Positions 16,733 through 24,342 of a DNA stretch of 64,000 bases are shown piece after piece. A model generated the notes under the pieces. That model saw only the letters and a list, made by a program, of their open reading frames with translations, ran no database searches and was not told the origin of the DNA. Position numbers and translations under genes: made by a program. Position 1 is the stretch's first letter; each line of letters starts with the position of its first letter. The stretch covers positions 3,720,001-3,784,000 of the forward strand of contig CBDHFM010000030.1 of NCBI GenBank assembly GCA_965262505.1, given 5' to 3'. This DNA comes from JACPPO01 sp965262505 (GTDB lineage: Bacteria > Acidobacteriota > Vicinamibacteria > Vicinamibacterales > UBA2999).

Positions 16733-17791
16733 ATGTCCACCAAGACCCGGACCACTACCACCCACTACCACATCCAGAAGAAGCGGCGCGCCGAGTTCAT
16801 CGAGGAGTGGCGCAAGTACCGCCAGACCGTGATTCGCGAGGAGGATGTGACGCTCGTGCCGACGGCGCGCGGGCTTCGCACCGGTGTCTACATGGGCTGG
16901 GACGGCGACCGTCCCACCCGCTGTCTGGATGCGCTCGTGCACGAGGTCGATCCGGGAACGACCACGACAGTCCATCGCCACTCGTGGGATGCCATTCTCT
17001 TCATGGTCGACGGGAGCGGCTGGACCGAGGTCGATGGCGTGCGCTACGACTGGAAAGCCTGGGACGCGATTCATCTCCCCGCGTGGAGCTGGCACCGCCA
17101 CGGCAACGACGGCATCCGCCCCGGCCGCTTCATGAGCTACTCATCGGAGCCCACGCTCTGGACGCTGGGCATGAGCCTCATCGAGGATGCCGGCCGCGAC
17201 CCGTTCGAGACGCTGCCGCCCCGTCCGACGTTTTCCGGTGGAGGCCAGGGCGACGACCCGTACGCCCGGCGCCTTCGCCGCCTCGCCCAGGAGGCTCAGA
17301 AGCGCCGCGCGGGCCGCATTCACACACCGTACGACGAGCAGCAGATCCTCGCCACGCCGCGCGGAACGCGCACCAAGTTCCTCAACGACCGCGCGATCGG
17401 CAATCAGGCCTCGGGCCTCACGCAGGTGATGATCCAGTTCGCGCCCGGTAAGACGCAGTCGCTGCACCGCCACCCGGGCGAGGCCTGGCTCTACGTGGTT
17501 GAGGGCCACGGCCACAGCTTCCTCGGCATCGCGCCGGAAAAAGGCGAGCACCACCGCTGGAAGAAGGGCGACCTCATCGTCGTCGACCATTTTCTCTGGC
17601 ACCAGCACTTCAATGACGACCCGATCAACCAGTGCCGGCTGGTGCGCATCCACATGTTCGACTCGCTCCTCGAGACGATGCGGACATTGATGGATCCGAT
17701 GGTGCTGTTCGAGGAAGCCGAAGACACGCTGCTCTCGATGCAGGAGCTGTCGCAGATCCAGTGGCCGGAAGACAGGCGGCCGGGCGAGTGA
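16733..17791 (+). CDS. Bicupin domain protein (putative metal oxygenase)
   Basis: A 352-residue protein with no signal peptide. It holds two cupin domains: the first at about 70-125 (TVHRHSWDAILF with His81/His83, and WSWHRHGN with His121/His123), the second near 235-300 (LHRHPGEAWLYVVEG and LWHQHFND). Each offers histidines for a mononuclear metal. The bicupin layout resembles gentisate or hydroxynaphthoate dioxygenases, but the substrate is unknown. It overlaps the following AAA+ ATPase gene by 4 bp (GTGA), so the two products are made together and may act together. Confidence 0.8.
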   Translation: MSTKTRTTTTHYHIQKKRRAEFIEEWRKYRQTVIREEDVTLVPTARGLRTGVYMGWDGDRPTRCLDALVHEVDPGTTTTVHRHSWDAILFMVDGSGWTEVDGVRYDWKAWDAIHLPAWSWHRHGNDGIRPGRFMSYSSEPTLWTLGMSLIEDAGRDPFETLPPRPTFSGGGQGDDPYARRLRRLAQEAQKRRAGRIHTPYDEQQILATPRGTRTKFLNDRAIGNQASGLTQVMIQFAPGKTQSLHRHPGEAWLYVVEGHGHSFLGIAPEKGEHHRWKKGDLIVVDHFLWHQHFNDDPINQCRLVRIHMFDSLLETMRTLMDPMVLFEEAEDTLLSMQELSQIQWPEDRRPGE

Positions 17792-18825
17792 CTGACCAGG
17801 CGCGCTCCGCTCTGCCTCCGGGTGTGCTGTCCATGCACGTGCTGCCGGCCGAGCACCACGACCGCGACTGGGACGCCATCATCGTCCCGCGCGAGGTGAA
17901 GGAGCGCCTCCTTGCGCAGGCGCTGCTGGTGCTGCAGCACGGCCGCCAGCTTTCGATGCTTGCGGGATTGCCGCACGGGCTCATCGTGCTGGCCGGCCCG
18001 CCGGGAACGGGCAAGACGACGATGGCGCGCGGCCTCGCGCAGGTGGCGGCGCTGGCGCTCGCGCGCCAGGGCGCGACCGCGCTGCTGGAGATCAACCCGC
18101 ATGCGTTTCCTAGCGACATGCTGGGCGAGAGCCAGCGCAACGTGACGCGGCTGCTGACCGAGACCGTGCCCGAGATCGCCGCCCGCCGTCCGTTTACCGT
18201 GGTGCTGATCGAGGAGGTCGAGAGCTTCGCGGTGAGCCGCTCGGCCGCCTCCTTCGAGGCGAACCCCGTGGATGTGCACCGGGCCACCGATGCGGTGCTG
18301 CTCGGCATCGACGAGGTCGCGAAAAACCTGCCGTCGGTGCTCTTCGTCACGACAACCAATTTCATCGAAGCCGTGGACGAGGCGTTCCTGTCGCGCGCCG
18401 ACTTGGTGATGCGCTTCGCGCTGCCCGACCGGGAGACGATCGAGCGCATTCTCGAGCACGCCCTTGGCGAGCTTGCCGTACAGTGGCCGGCGCTGCTGCC
18501 GCTCGCGAAGGACGAGGCGCGGCTCGCCGAGCTGGCCGCCCTCTGCGACGGATGGGATGGCCGGCGCATTCGCAAGCTGGTGCTCGCGGCCCTCGCCCAG
18601 CGCCTCGAAGTGGCGCGCGATCCGGCGAAGCTGTCGTGGGGGGATCTGTTGTCCGCCGCGCGCAAGAAGGGCGGCGTGGAATGGGCCGGCGGCCGGGCGC
18701 TGACCTCTCGTGAGATGTTTCCCGACGTGCCGAAAGAGCTGATGCACGACCACGACCACGGGCACGGTCCCCGGAGGCCTAGCCACACTCACCAGCACGA
18801 CAAGGATCCTCAATCGGGCTCGTAG
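17788..18825 (+). CDS. Pch2/TRIP13-like AAA+ ATPase with His-rich tail
   Basis: A 345-residue AAA+ ATPase starting at GTG 17788, translationally coupled to the bicupin. Walker A is GPPGTGKT (70-77), Walker B VVLIEEVES (138-146), sensor 1 TTTN (188-191), and a TRIP13-style segment follows (DEAFLSRADLVMRF). EINPHAFPSDMLGESQRNV resembles the Pch2/TRIP13 pattern between Walker A and B. The last 30 residues are His/Asp-rich (MHDHDHGHG, then HTHQHD), a likely metal-binding tail. Eukaryotic TRIP13 and its bacterial CBASS relatives remodel HORMA proteins, but no HORMA or nucleotidyltransferase gene is here, so a role in remodelling or metallating the bicupin is inference. Confidence 0.8.
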   Translation: MTDQARSALPPGVLSMHVLPAEHHDRDWDAIIVPREVKERLLAQALLVLQHGRQLSMLAGLPHGLIVLAGPPGTGKTTMARGLAQVAALALARQGATALLEINPHAFPSDMLGESQRNVTRLLTETVPEIAARRPFTVVLIEEVESFAVSRSAASFEANPVDVHRATDAVLLGIDEVAKNLPSVLFVTTTNFIEAVDEAFLSRADLVMRFALPDRETIERILEHALGELAVQWPALLPLAKDEARLAELAALCDGWDGRRIRKLVLAALAQRLEVARDPAKLSWGDLLSAARKKGGVEWAGGRALTSREMFPDVPKELMHDHDHGHGPRRPSHTHQHDKDPQSGS

Positions 18826-18949
18826 CAGCTAGGCTTTTCGCCGCCTACGCCACTGCCAGGCGCTCTGTTTACCGCAAAGGTTATAAGACGGCGGTCTCCG
18901 AGGTTCCGAGAAGTTGTGCTACCTTCTGTCGGACTATTCGAAGGAACGT

Positions 18950-20035
18950 ATGAGAACCCCTGTCTTGCTACTGGCAGTTGCGCTGATCGGGCTTTATCCC
19001 GCGTCGGCCACGTACGCCCAGCAGGCGGGTTTCGAGCGGCTGGCGCCCGACGTGTTCGACGTCGTGCCGCCCTCCGCGCTCGTGCGCGGCGCGCCCGGCA
19101 GAATGACCGTCCAGGCGCCGGCGTGCCGTACCCTGCCCACTGGTGAGACACGACAACGCATTGTCGACGTGGCCGTACAGGAGTGGGGCTTCTTCGGCTT
19201 TCGAGTCGTGGACCAGACCAACGTCAACAACAGCGTCAATGACAGCGTTGCGCGCGGAAACGGCGGGGACAACGGCGGTGGCTCCTCCTCGGACGCGCGC
19301 CGCGGCCGGCGGCGTCGGTCGCGGCTCAGCCCCGAGGAATCCGAGCGCGTCGCGGCCTCGATCGCCGGGTACTGGGCCGTCACGCCCGAAGGCTCCTGGA
19401 TCGTGGAGAGGCAGAACGATTCGTGGAACGGGCCGCGCGGCACCGCCTCGCGATGGAACGCCCCCTGGTCGGCGGCGTTCGTGTCGTGGGTGATGTGCGA
19501 GGCCGGCCTCGGCGGCACGAACCAGTTCCGGCGTGCCGTCGCCCACCATGCCTACATCGACCAGGCCATTCGCGCCCGTGACGGACGCGCGTCAGAGGCG
19601 GCGTTCACCGCGTACGACGCCGGGGAGACGGCTATCGAGCCGGGTGACCTCTTGTGCAGCGCGCGCCGCCCGGCCTATCGGACGATCGCCGAGCGTCGAC
19701 GCCAGATGGGAGTTGGCGCGCGGAGCCACTGCGATGTGGTGGTCAAGGTGGACGAGGCGGGCGAACGGATCCTCGCGATCGGAGGCAACGTTCGAGGCAC
19801 AGTGAGCTTGAAGCTGCTTCCAGCGGTCCGCAGGGCGGGCGAGCCCCTGCGGCTGGGCGCCGGGGGCGAGGCTCGGCCGATGTTCGCCCATCTGAAGTTG
19901 CGCGCCGAGCCGATCGGGGCCGACGCGCTCGACACGAGCCCGACGATCAGGGTGTTCGGCTGTGTCGTCGGAGAGAGGCCACCCCTCGTTACCGCCCGCG
20001 TCGCCGCTCCTACGGTTGTCGCCGGCCGCTGCTGA
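18950..20035 (+). CDS. DUF2272 domain secreted protein (CHAP-like)
   Basis: A 361-residue exported protein; the ATG at 18950 is preceded by AAGGAA and starts a signal peptide ending near TYAQQ. After about 70 residues comes an Asn/Gly/Arg-rich low-complexity stretch (VNNSVNDSVARGNGG, then ARRGRRRRSR). The core WNAPWSAAFVSWVMCEAGLGG and GDLLCSARRP, SHCDVVVKVDE and IGGNVRGTVSLK fit DUF2272, a relative of CHAP amidases with Cys and His at the expected places. A peptidoglycan role is plausible. The low-complexity insert is unusual. Confidence 0.75.
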   Translation: MRTPVLLLAVALIGLYPASATYAQQAGFERLAPDVFDVVPPSALVRGAPGRMTVQAPACRTLPTGETRQRIVDVAVQEWGFFGFRVVDQTNVNNSVNDSVARGNGGDNGGGSSSDARRGRRRRSRLSPEESERVAASIAGYWAVTPEGSWIVERQNDSWNGPRGTASRWNAPWSAAFVSWVMCEAGLGGTNQFRRAVAHHAYIDQAIRARDGRASEAAFTAYDAGETAIEPGDLLCSARRPAYRTIAERRRQMGVGARSHCDVVVKVDEAGERILAIGGNVRGTVSLKLLPAVRRAGEPLRLGAGGEARPMFAHLKLRAEPIGADALDTSPTIRVFGCVVGERPPLVTARVAAPTVVAGRC

Positions 20036-20226
20036 CGTACCGGTCCCCGCCTGGAGCCGTCAGGCCGTTCTCGACGACCTCTATCCGGGCGAACTCGCGC
20101 ACGGGCCGGATTCGATTCGAGGAGACTCCGCCGTTCCCGGCATCACGTTCGAGGACTCCATGCCCGATCGGCGGTGCGAACCCGTAATCGAGTGAGGCGC
20201 CCCGCCTCGCTAGAAGCGAGACAACA

Positions 20227-21384
20227 ATGAAGTTTCGACGGACGTGCACGATTCTTGGCGCCACAGGAGCGGTGCTCGTGGGCCTGCTCGGCGTTGTGTC
20301 GGCTGGTGGCCAGGCCGCGGCGCAACAGAACGCACCGCCAGAACAGAACCCGCAGATGGCGGAAGACGTACTGAGAAATGTCCAGGTTCTCAGGGGGATT
20401 CCCTTGGATGAATTCATGGACACGATGGGGATGTTCGCTGCCGCTCTAGGGTATGACTGCTCCAATTGCCACGGGCCGGGGATCAGTGCCGGCTTTGAAG
20501 CGTATGCCGAGCCCACTCCGCAGATACAGGTGGCGCGACGGATGGTTCTCATGATGAACGCGATCAACGAGGGCTACTTCGGTGGGGCCGAACGGGTGAC
20601 CTGTTTTACTTGCCATAACGGCGACTTCAACCCAAAGGGGGCACCGATCCTGTCTCTACAGTACGGTGTTCCTCGGACATACCCGAACGCGATGGAGATT
20701 TTTCCGACTCCAGGGGCGTCCGCCGATCAAGTGTTTGTTGATTACATTCAGGCACTCGGCGGGCCGGAGCAGGTGGCCAGCCTGACCAGCTTCGTCGCCA
20801 CCGGGATGTACTCAGGATTCGACACCCGCTTTGCGGGGATCCCGGTGGAGATCTATGCCGCAGCTCCCGATCAGCGCACGACGATCATCCGTGAATTGGC
20901 AGGGGAAGACAGCATCAGGACGTACGATGGCCGCAACGGTTGGAGGACGGGGCCAGACGCTCCGGTGCCGTTGATGACGCTGACGGGAGGGAATCTGGCC
21001 GGCGCGAGGATAGAAGCGATTACGTCTTTTCCGGCAGGGATCCAGCAAGCCTTCAGCCAGTGGGAGGTCGGCACCGTCGTCATCGACGATCGCGTGGTCC
21101 AGGTCGTCCATGGAAGGAACGCCGGCCAGAGTCCCGTGAACCTGTACTTCGATGAGTCGGGCCTCCTGGTGCGGCTGGTGCGCTGGAACGATACGGCGGT
21201 CGGCGTGATTCCTACGCAGACTGACTACGAGGATTACCGCGAGGTCTCCGGGAGCCGGATGCCATTTCGTTGGACTGTGACCTGGACGGGAGGGCAGTCG
21301 ACTATCGAGCTGAGCGACGTACAGCCGAATGTGCCGATTGACGCGTCGAGATTCGCCAGACCGTCCCCGGCGCTGCTGCCGTAG
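20227..21384 (+). CDS. Diheme c-type cytochrome (reaction-centre cytochrome-like)
   Basis: A 385-residue exported protein with two haem sites: CSNCH (Cys78-His82) and CFTCH (Cys125-His129). NVQVLRGIPLDEFMDTMGMF ahead of the first haem and the RRMVLMMNAIN helix between them match the family resembling the photosynthetic reaction-centre cytochrome subunit, common in non-phototrophic Acidobacteria. A beta-rich domain of about 220 residues follows (LYFDESGLLVRLVRW, MPFRWTVTW). It would carry electrons in the periplasm. It is followed by a partner-type gene and a DUF6152 gene, and has a paralog at 30597-31754 also next to a DUF6152 gene. Confidence 0.87.
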   Translation: MKFRRTCTILGATGAVLVGLLGVVSAGGQAAAQQNAPPEQNPQMAEDVLRNVQVLRGIPLDEFMDTMGMFAAALGYDCSNCHGPGISAGFEAYAEPTPQIQVARRMVLMMNAINEGYFGGAERVTCFTCHNGDFNPKGAPILSLQYGVPRTYPNAMEIFPTPGASADQVFVDYIQALGGPEQVASLTSFVATGMYSGFDTRFAGIPVEIYAAAPDQRTTIIRELAGEDSIRTYDGRNGWRTGPDAPVPLMTLTGGNLAGARIEAITSFPAGIQQAFSQWEVGTVVIDDRVVQVVHGRNAGQSPVNLYFDESGLLVRLVRWNDTAVGVIPTQTDYEDYREVSGSRMPFRWTVTWTGGQSTIELSDVQPNVPIDASRFARPSPALLP

Positions 21385-21533
21385 TGCCCGCAACGTGGAA
21401 ACTGCAGGTCCCTCCGCACCAGGCCGAGGGTCGGCGGGGGCTCAATCAGGAGGGGCCGTTTCTTGCGGCCGCGGTGAGAACGGTGGATAATGCCGCTGGC
21501 TCGGCAGCGCACATGCCGAAGGGGAGAGAAGAT

Positions 21534-22283
21534 ATGGAACGCACAGGAAAAGGGACCTTTCCACGACGAGCTATCGAGGTCGTTGCCGTCGTCACCTTTC
21601 TGTTGATGCTGATTGGACACCTCCCGGCCGGGCTTCAGGCTCAGGCTCAGGAAGGCTCCTCGGTTCCCGATCTTTCCGCGATCTGGCAGCGTAGCGGACG
21701 ATCCGTCACGCCGACCGAGTTGCCGCTGAATGCCCGGGGCATCGGGATGCGAGAGGCAATCGACGAGGCCCTGCACCCGATGTACGATTGCGTGCCGGCC
21801 CCGATACCCCACATTCTTGGCGACCCGTACAATTTCTCGATCGAGCAGCTGCCCGACCGGGTGATCATCAAGTTTGAGAAGGATGACATCACGCGCACGG
21901 TCTGGCTGGAGGGGCACGGCCATCGGAAGGCGATGGCCAGTGATTACTCGGTCCAGGGGTACTCGACCGGCCGATACGAGAATGGCCAGCTCGTGGTTGA
22001 GACCAGCAAGTTCACCTTCGATCCGGGGGGACTCGAGGACAAGCCGCCCATGGTGCCCTCCACGACGTCGAAGAGGACAGTCGAGCGCTATTCACGCGAC
22101 GGCGACCGGCTCTCGGTGGAAGTCGTCATGGAAGATCCACTCATTCTGACGGAACCCGTTCTGTTCAGGTTTCAATTCGAGCCGACAGAGAACGCACTGG
22201 TCGAATGGATTCCGTGCGATCCCGCACAGTCGCGCGCGCCTCTCAGGTACATACCTGAGGATCAGCTGAAGTACGGTCGTTAG
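21534..22283 (+). CDS. Secreted protein, DUF6152-partner type
   Basis: A 249-residue protein. The ATG at 21534 follows GGGGAGAGAAG, and a hydrophobic leader ends near LQAQAQ. The mature part has CVPAPIPHILGDPYNFSI, GYSTGRYENGQLVVETSKF (the partner-type motif with Tyr-Glu-Asn in place of Trp-Glu-Gly) and ERYSRDGDRLSVEVVMEDP. It lies between the diheme cytochrome gene and a DUF6152 gene, 27 bp before the latter, so all three probably form one operon. Function unknown. Confidence 0.75.
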   Translation: MERTGKGTFPRRAIEVVAVVTFLLMLIGHLPAGLQAQAQEGSSVPDLSAIWQRSGRSVTPTELPLNARGIGMREAIDEALHPMYDCVPAPIPHILGDPYNFSIEQLPDRVIIKFEKDDITRTVWLEGHGHRKAMASDYSVQGYSTGRYENGQLVVETSKFTFDPGGLEDKPPMVPSTTSKRTVERYSRDGDRLSVEVVMEDPLILTEPVLFRFQFEPTENALVEWIPCDPAQSRAPLRYIPEDQLKYGR

Positions 22284-22310
22284 CCCACGCGCCGAAGGAG
22301 CAAGCACACC

Positions 22311-22736
22311 ATGAAACGCAACCTCTCACTTTTTCTGGCGGCCGTCGTCGCGGCGGCGGGCCTTCTCTGGTTCACCGTTCCCGTCGGCGCGCACCATTCC
22401 GCGACGCCGTTCTACGACGATGAGAAGACCGTAGACATCCGCGGAGTCGTGACGAAGTGGGTGTTCGTGAACCCGCATCCGTTCCTGTATGTCGATGTGA
22501 CTGACGAGCAGGGCAACACAGTGGAATGGATCATCGAGTTCGCCGGGCCGGTGCGACTCCAGAAGATCGGGTGGTCGGCCAGGACCTTCGTGCCGGGAGA
22601 AGTGATTGCCGCCACCGGCAACCCGCCGAAGGCTGAGGGCACGTACGGCATGTTCTCTCCCAGGATAGCCAGGGAGGATGGCACCGTGATTCCCCTTACG
22701 GGAGGACAGGGTGGGGCTGGCGCTCCTCAGCGCTGA
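22311..22736 (+). CDS. DUF6152 family secreted protein
   Basis: A 141-residue exported protein. GAAGGAGC upstream fixes the ATG. The signal peptide ends TVPVGA and the next residues are HHSATPFYDDEKTV, giving a mature N-terminal His-His. The core RGVVTKWVFVNPHPFLYVDV holds the conserved Asn-Pro-His, and WIIEFAGPVRLQKIGW is typical of DUF6152. It ends the cytochrome/partner/DUF6152 operon. Function unknown; a periplasmic metal or redox role is inferred from the residues and neighbours. Confidence 0.87.
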   Translation: MKRNLSLFLAAVVAAAGLLWFTVPVGAHHSATPFYDDEKTVDIRGVVTKWVFVNPHPFLYVDVTDEQGNTVEWIIEFAGPVRLQKIGWSARTFVPGEVIAATGNPPKAEGTYGMFSPRIAREDGTVIPLTGGQGGAGAPQR

Positions 22737-22906
22737 GATCCGATGTAGAGACGAGCGGAGTGCGGACCGGTACTTCATCTCTCGTTTGTGGGGTGAAACA
22801 CTCAGTTCGACCTTCGTGGCCTCCGGGACCTGAGCCTTTCGCGGAATCGATCCACCGCGCGTGAGGGCATGTCCCGCATAGCCCCGCCTTTTAAGTAAGA
22901 TCACCC

Positions 22907-24190
22907 ATGATGGTTCGCTCCTCACGCCTGCTCCTCGTCATTCTAGGCGCGCTCGTCCCGGCCTGGGCGTTCGCACAGCCAGTGGAGCCGGTGCTCGCGC
23001 GCGTCCAGCAGGAAAGGCAGCCCTATCTCGACACTCTTCGGGAACTGGTCTCCATCGAGTCCGGCAGCAGCGACGTCGAGGGGCTGAATCAGATTGCCGA
23101 CGTGATCGCGAGACGGCTCCGTGCGCTGGGCGGGGACGTGGAGCTCGTCGACCCGCCCGCCGACATGGTGCGGTTCGAAAACACGCCCCCGCGCACAGGG
23201 AGATCCGTCGTCGGTCGATTCCGTGGAACGGGGACCGCACGGATCCTGCTGCTCGCGCACATGGATACCGTCTACCCACGAGGGATGCTCGCGAGGCAGC
23301 CGTTCCGGATTGACGGGAATCGCGCGTACGGTCTCGGCATTTCAGACGACAAGCACGGCGTGGCGCTCATCCTTCACACGATCGGCATTCTGCAGGCGAT
23401 GAACTTCAGGGACTACGGCCTCCTCACCGTGCTGATTAACGGCGATGAAGAGGTCAGTTCCGCCGGTTCCCGAACCCTCGTCACGAAGCTTGGGTCGGAA
23501 CACGACCTGGTGCTCTCCTGCGAGGGCACCGGGCGGGATTCGATCCGACTGACCACTTCGGGCATCGCGGCGGTACAGCTCAAGGTCACGGGACGCGCGT
23601 CGCATGCGGGCGGGGCCCCCGAGCAGGGGCGGAATGCCCTGTACGAGCTGGCGTACCAGATTCTGCAGACCAGCGACCTCTCGGATGCCAGAACCGGCGT
23701 CAAGATGAACTGGACGCTGGCCAATGCCGGCAGCGCACGAAACGTCATTCCGGCCGAGGCGCATGCCACGGCGGATGTGCGCGTGTTGCGCGTTGCCGAC
23801 TACGACCGCATCGAGAAACAGATTCGCGACCGCATTCGCCGTTCATCCATTCCGGACACTACGGTGGACATGGTGTTCGAGCGGGCACGGCCACCGCTTG
23901 AGGCGACTGCCGCGGCGCGTTCTGTGGCTGCCCATGCGCAGCGCATCTACGAGGAACTCGGGAAGCGGCTCGACGTCCAGACCGCGGCGCCCGGCGGCGG
24001 TACGGATGCGGCCTTCGCCGCCCTGGACACGAAGGCGGCCGTGCTCGAAGGGTTCGGGCTCAGGGGTTTCGGCGCGCATTCCAACAACTCCGAGTACATC
24101 GAGATTCCGTCGATCGAGCCGCGGCTCTACCTCATGACCCGAATGATCATCGACGTTGCGCAGGGCAAGGCTGGCGATACGACGAACTAG
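22907..24190 (+). CDS. M20 family metallopeptidase (carboxypeptidase G2-like), secreted
   Basis: A 427-residue zinc carboxypeptidase with a signal peptide ending near AFAQP. The M20 motifs are LLLAHMDTVYPRG (first zinc His and Asp), GISDDKHG (bridging Asp), INGDEEVSSAGS (catalytic and ligand Glu), a lid domain (SHAGGAPEQGRNALYELAYQ) and GGGTDAAF with the late ligand region GFGAHSNNSEYI. Glutamate-releasing carboxypeptidases of this type cleave C-terminal Glu from folates or peptides; the substrate is not certain. It appears to be a single gene with 170 bp before it. Confidence 0.92.
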   Translation: MMVRSSRLLLVILGALVPAWAFAQPVEPVLARVQQERQPYLDTLRELVSIESGSSDVEGLNQIADVIARRLRALGGDVELVDPPADMVRFENTPPRTGRSVVGRFRGTGTARILLLAHMDTVYPRGMLARQPFRIDGNRAYGLGISDDKHGVALILHTIGILQAMNFRDYGLLTVLINGDEEVSSAGSRTLVTKLGSEHDLVLSCEGTGRDSIRLTTSGIAAVQLKVTGRASHAGGAPEQGRNALYELAYQILQTSDLSDARTGVKMNWTLANAGSARNVIPAEAHATADVRVLRVADYDRIEKQIRDRIRRSSIPDTTVDMVFERARPPLEATAAARSVAAHAQRIYEELGKRLDVQTAAPGGGTDAAFAALDTKAAVLEGFGLRGFGAHSNNSEYIEIPSIEPRLYLMTRMIIDVAQGKAGDTTN

Positions 24191-24342
24191 TCGTTTCGCG
24201 GAGAGCGCCGGGTTGCTTCCGGTGGTCAGTCGCGCGGCGCTGAGCGTCGAGGGTGTGATCACGATCGACGACATCACACGGTTTGCGAAGTGGGGAAACA
24301 CCGGTCGAGCGCCAGAAGGGCTCGGCGGCGGCGCCCCGGGGC

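Noticed and set aside
17491..18813. A minus-strand open frame of about 440 codons
   Set aside because: It is antisense to the bicupin and the AAA+ gene, both of which have strong motifs.
17788..18825. CBASS anti-phage operon based on the TRIP13-like ATPase
   Set aside because: No nucleotidyltransferase, HORMA or effector gene is present nearby, so a defence operon cannot be supported.
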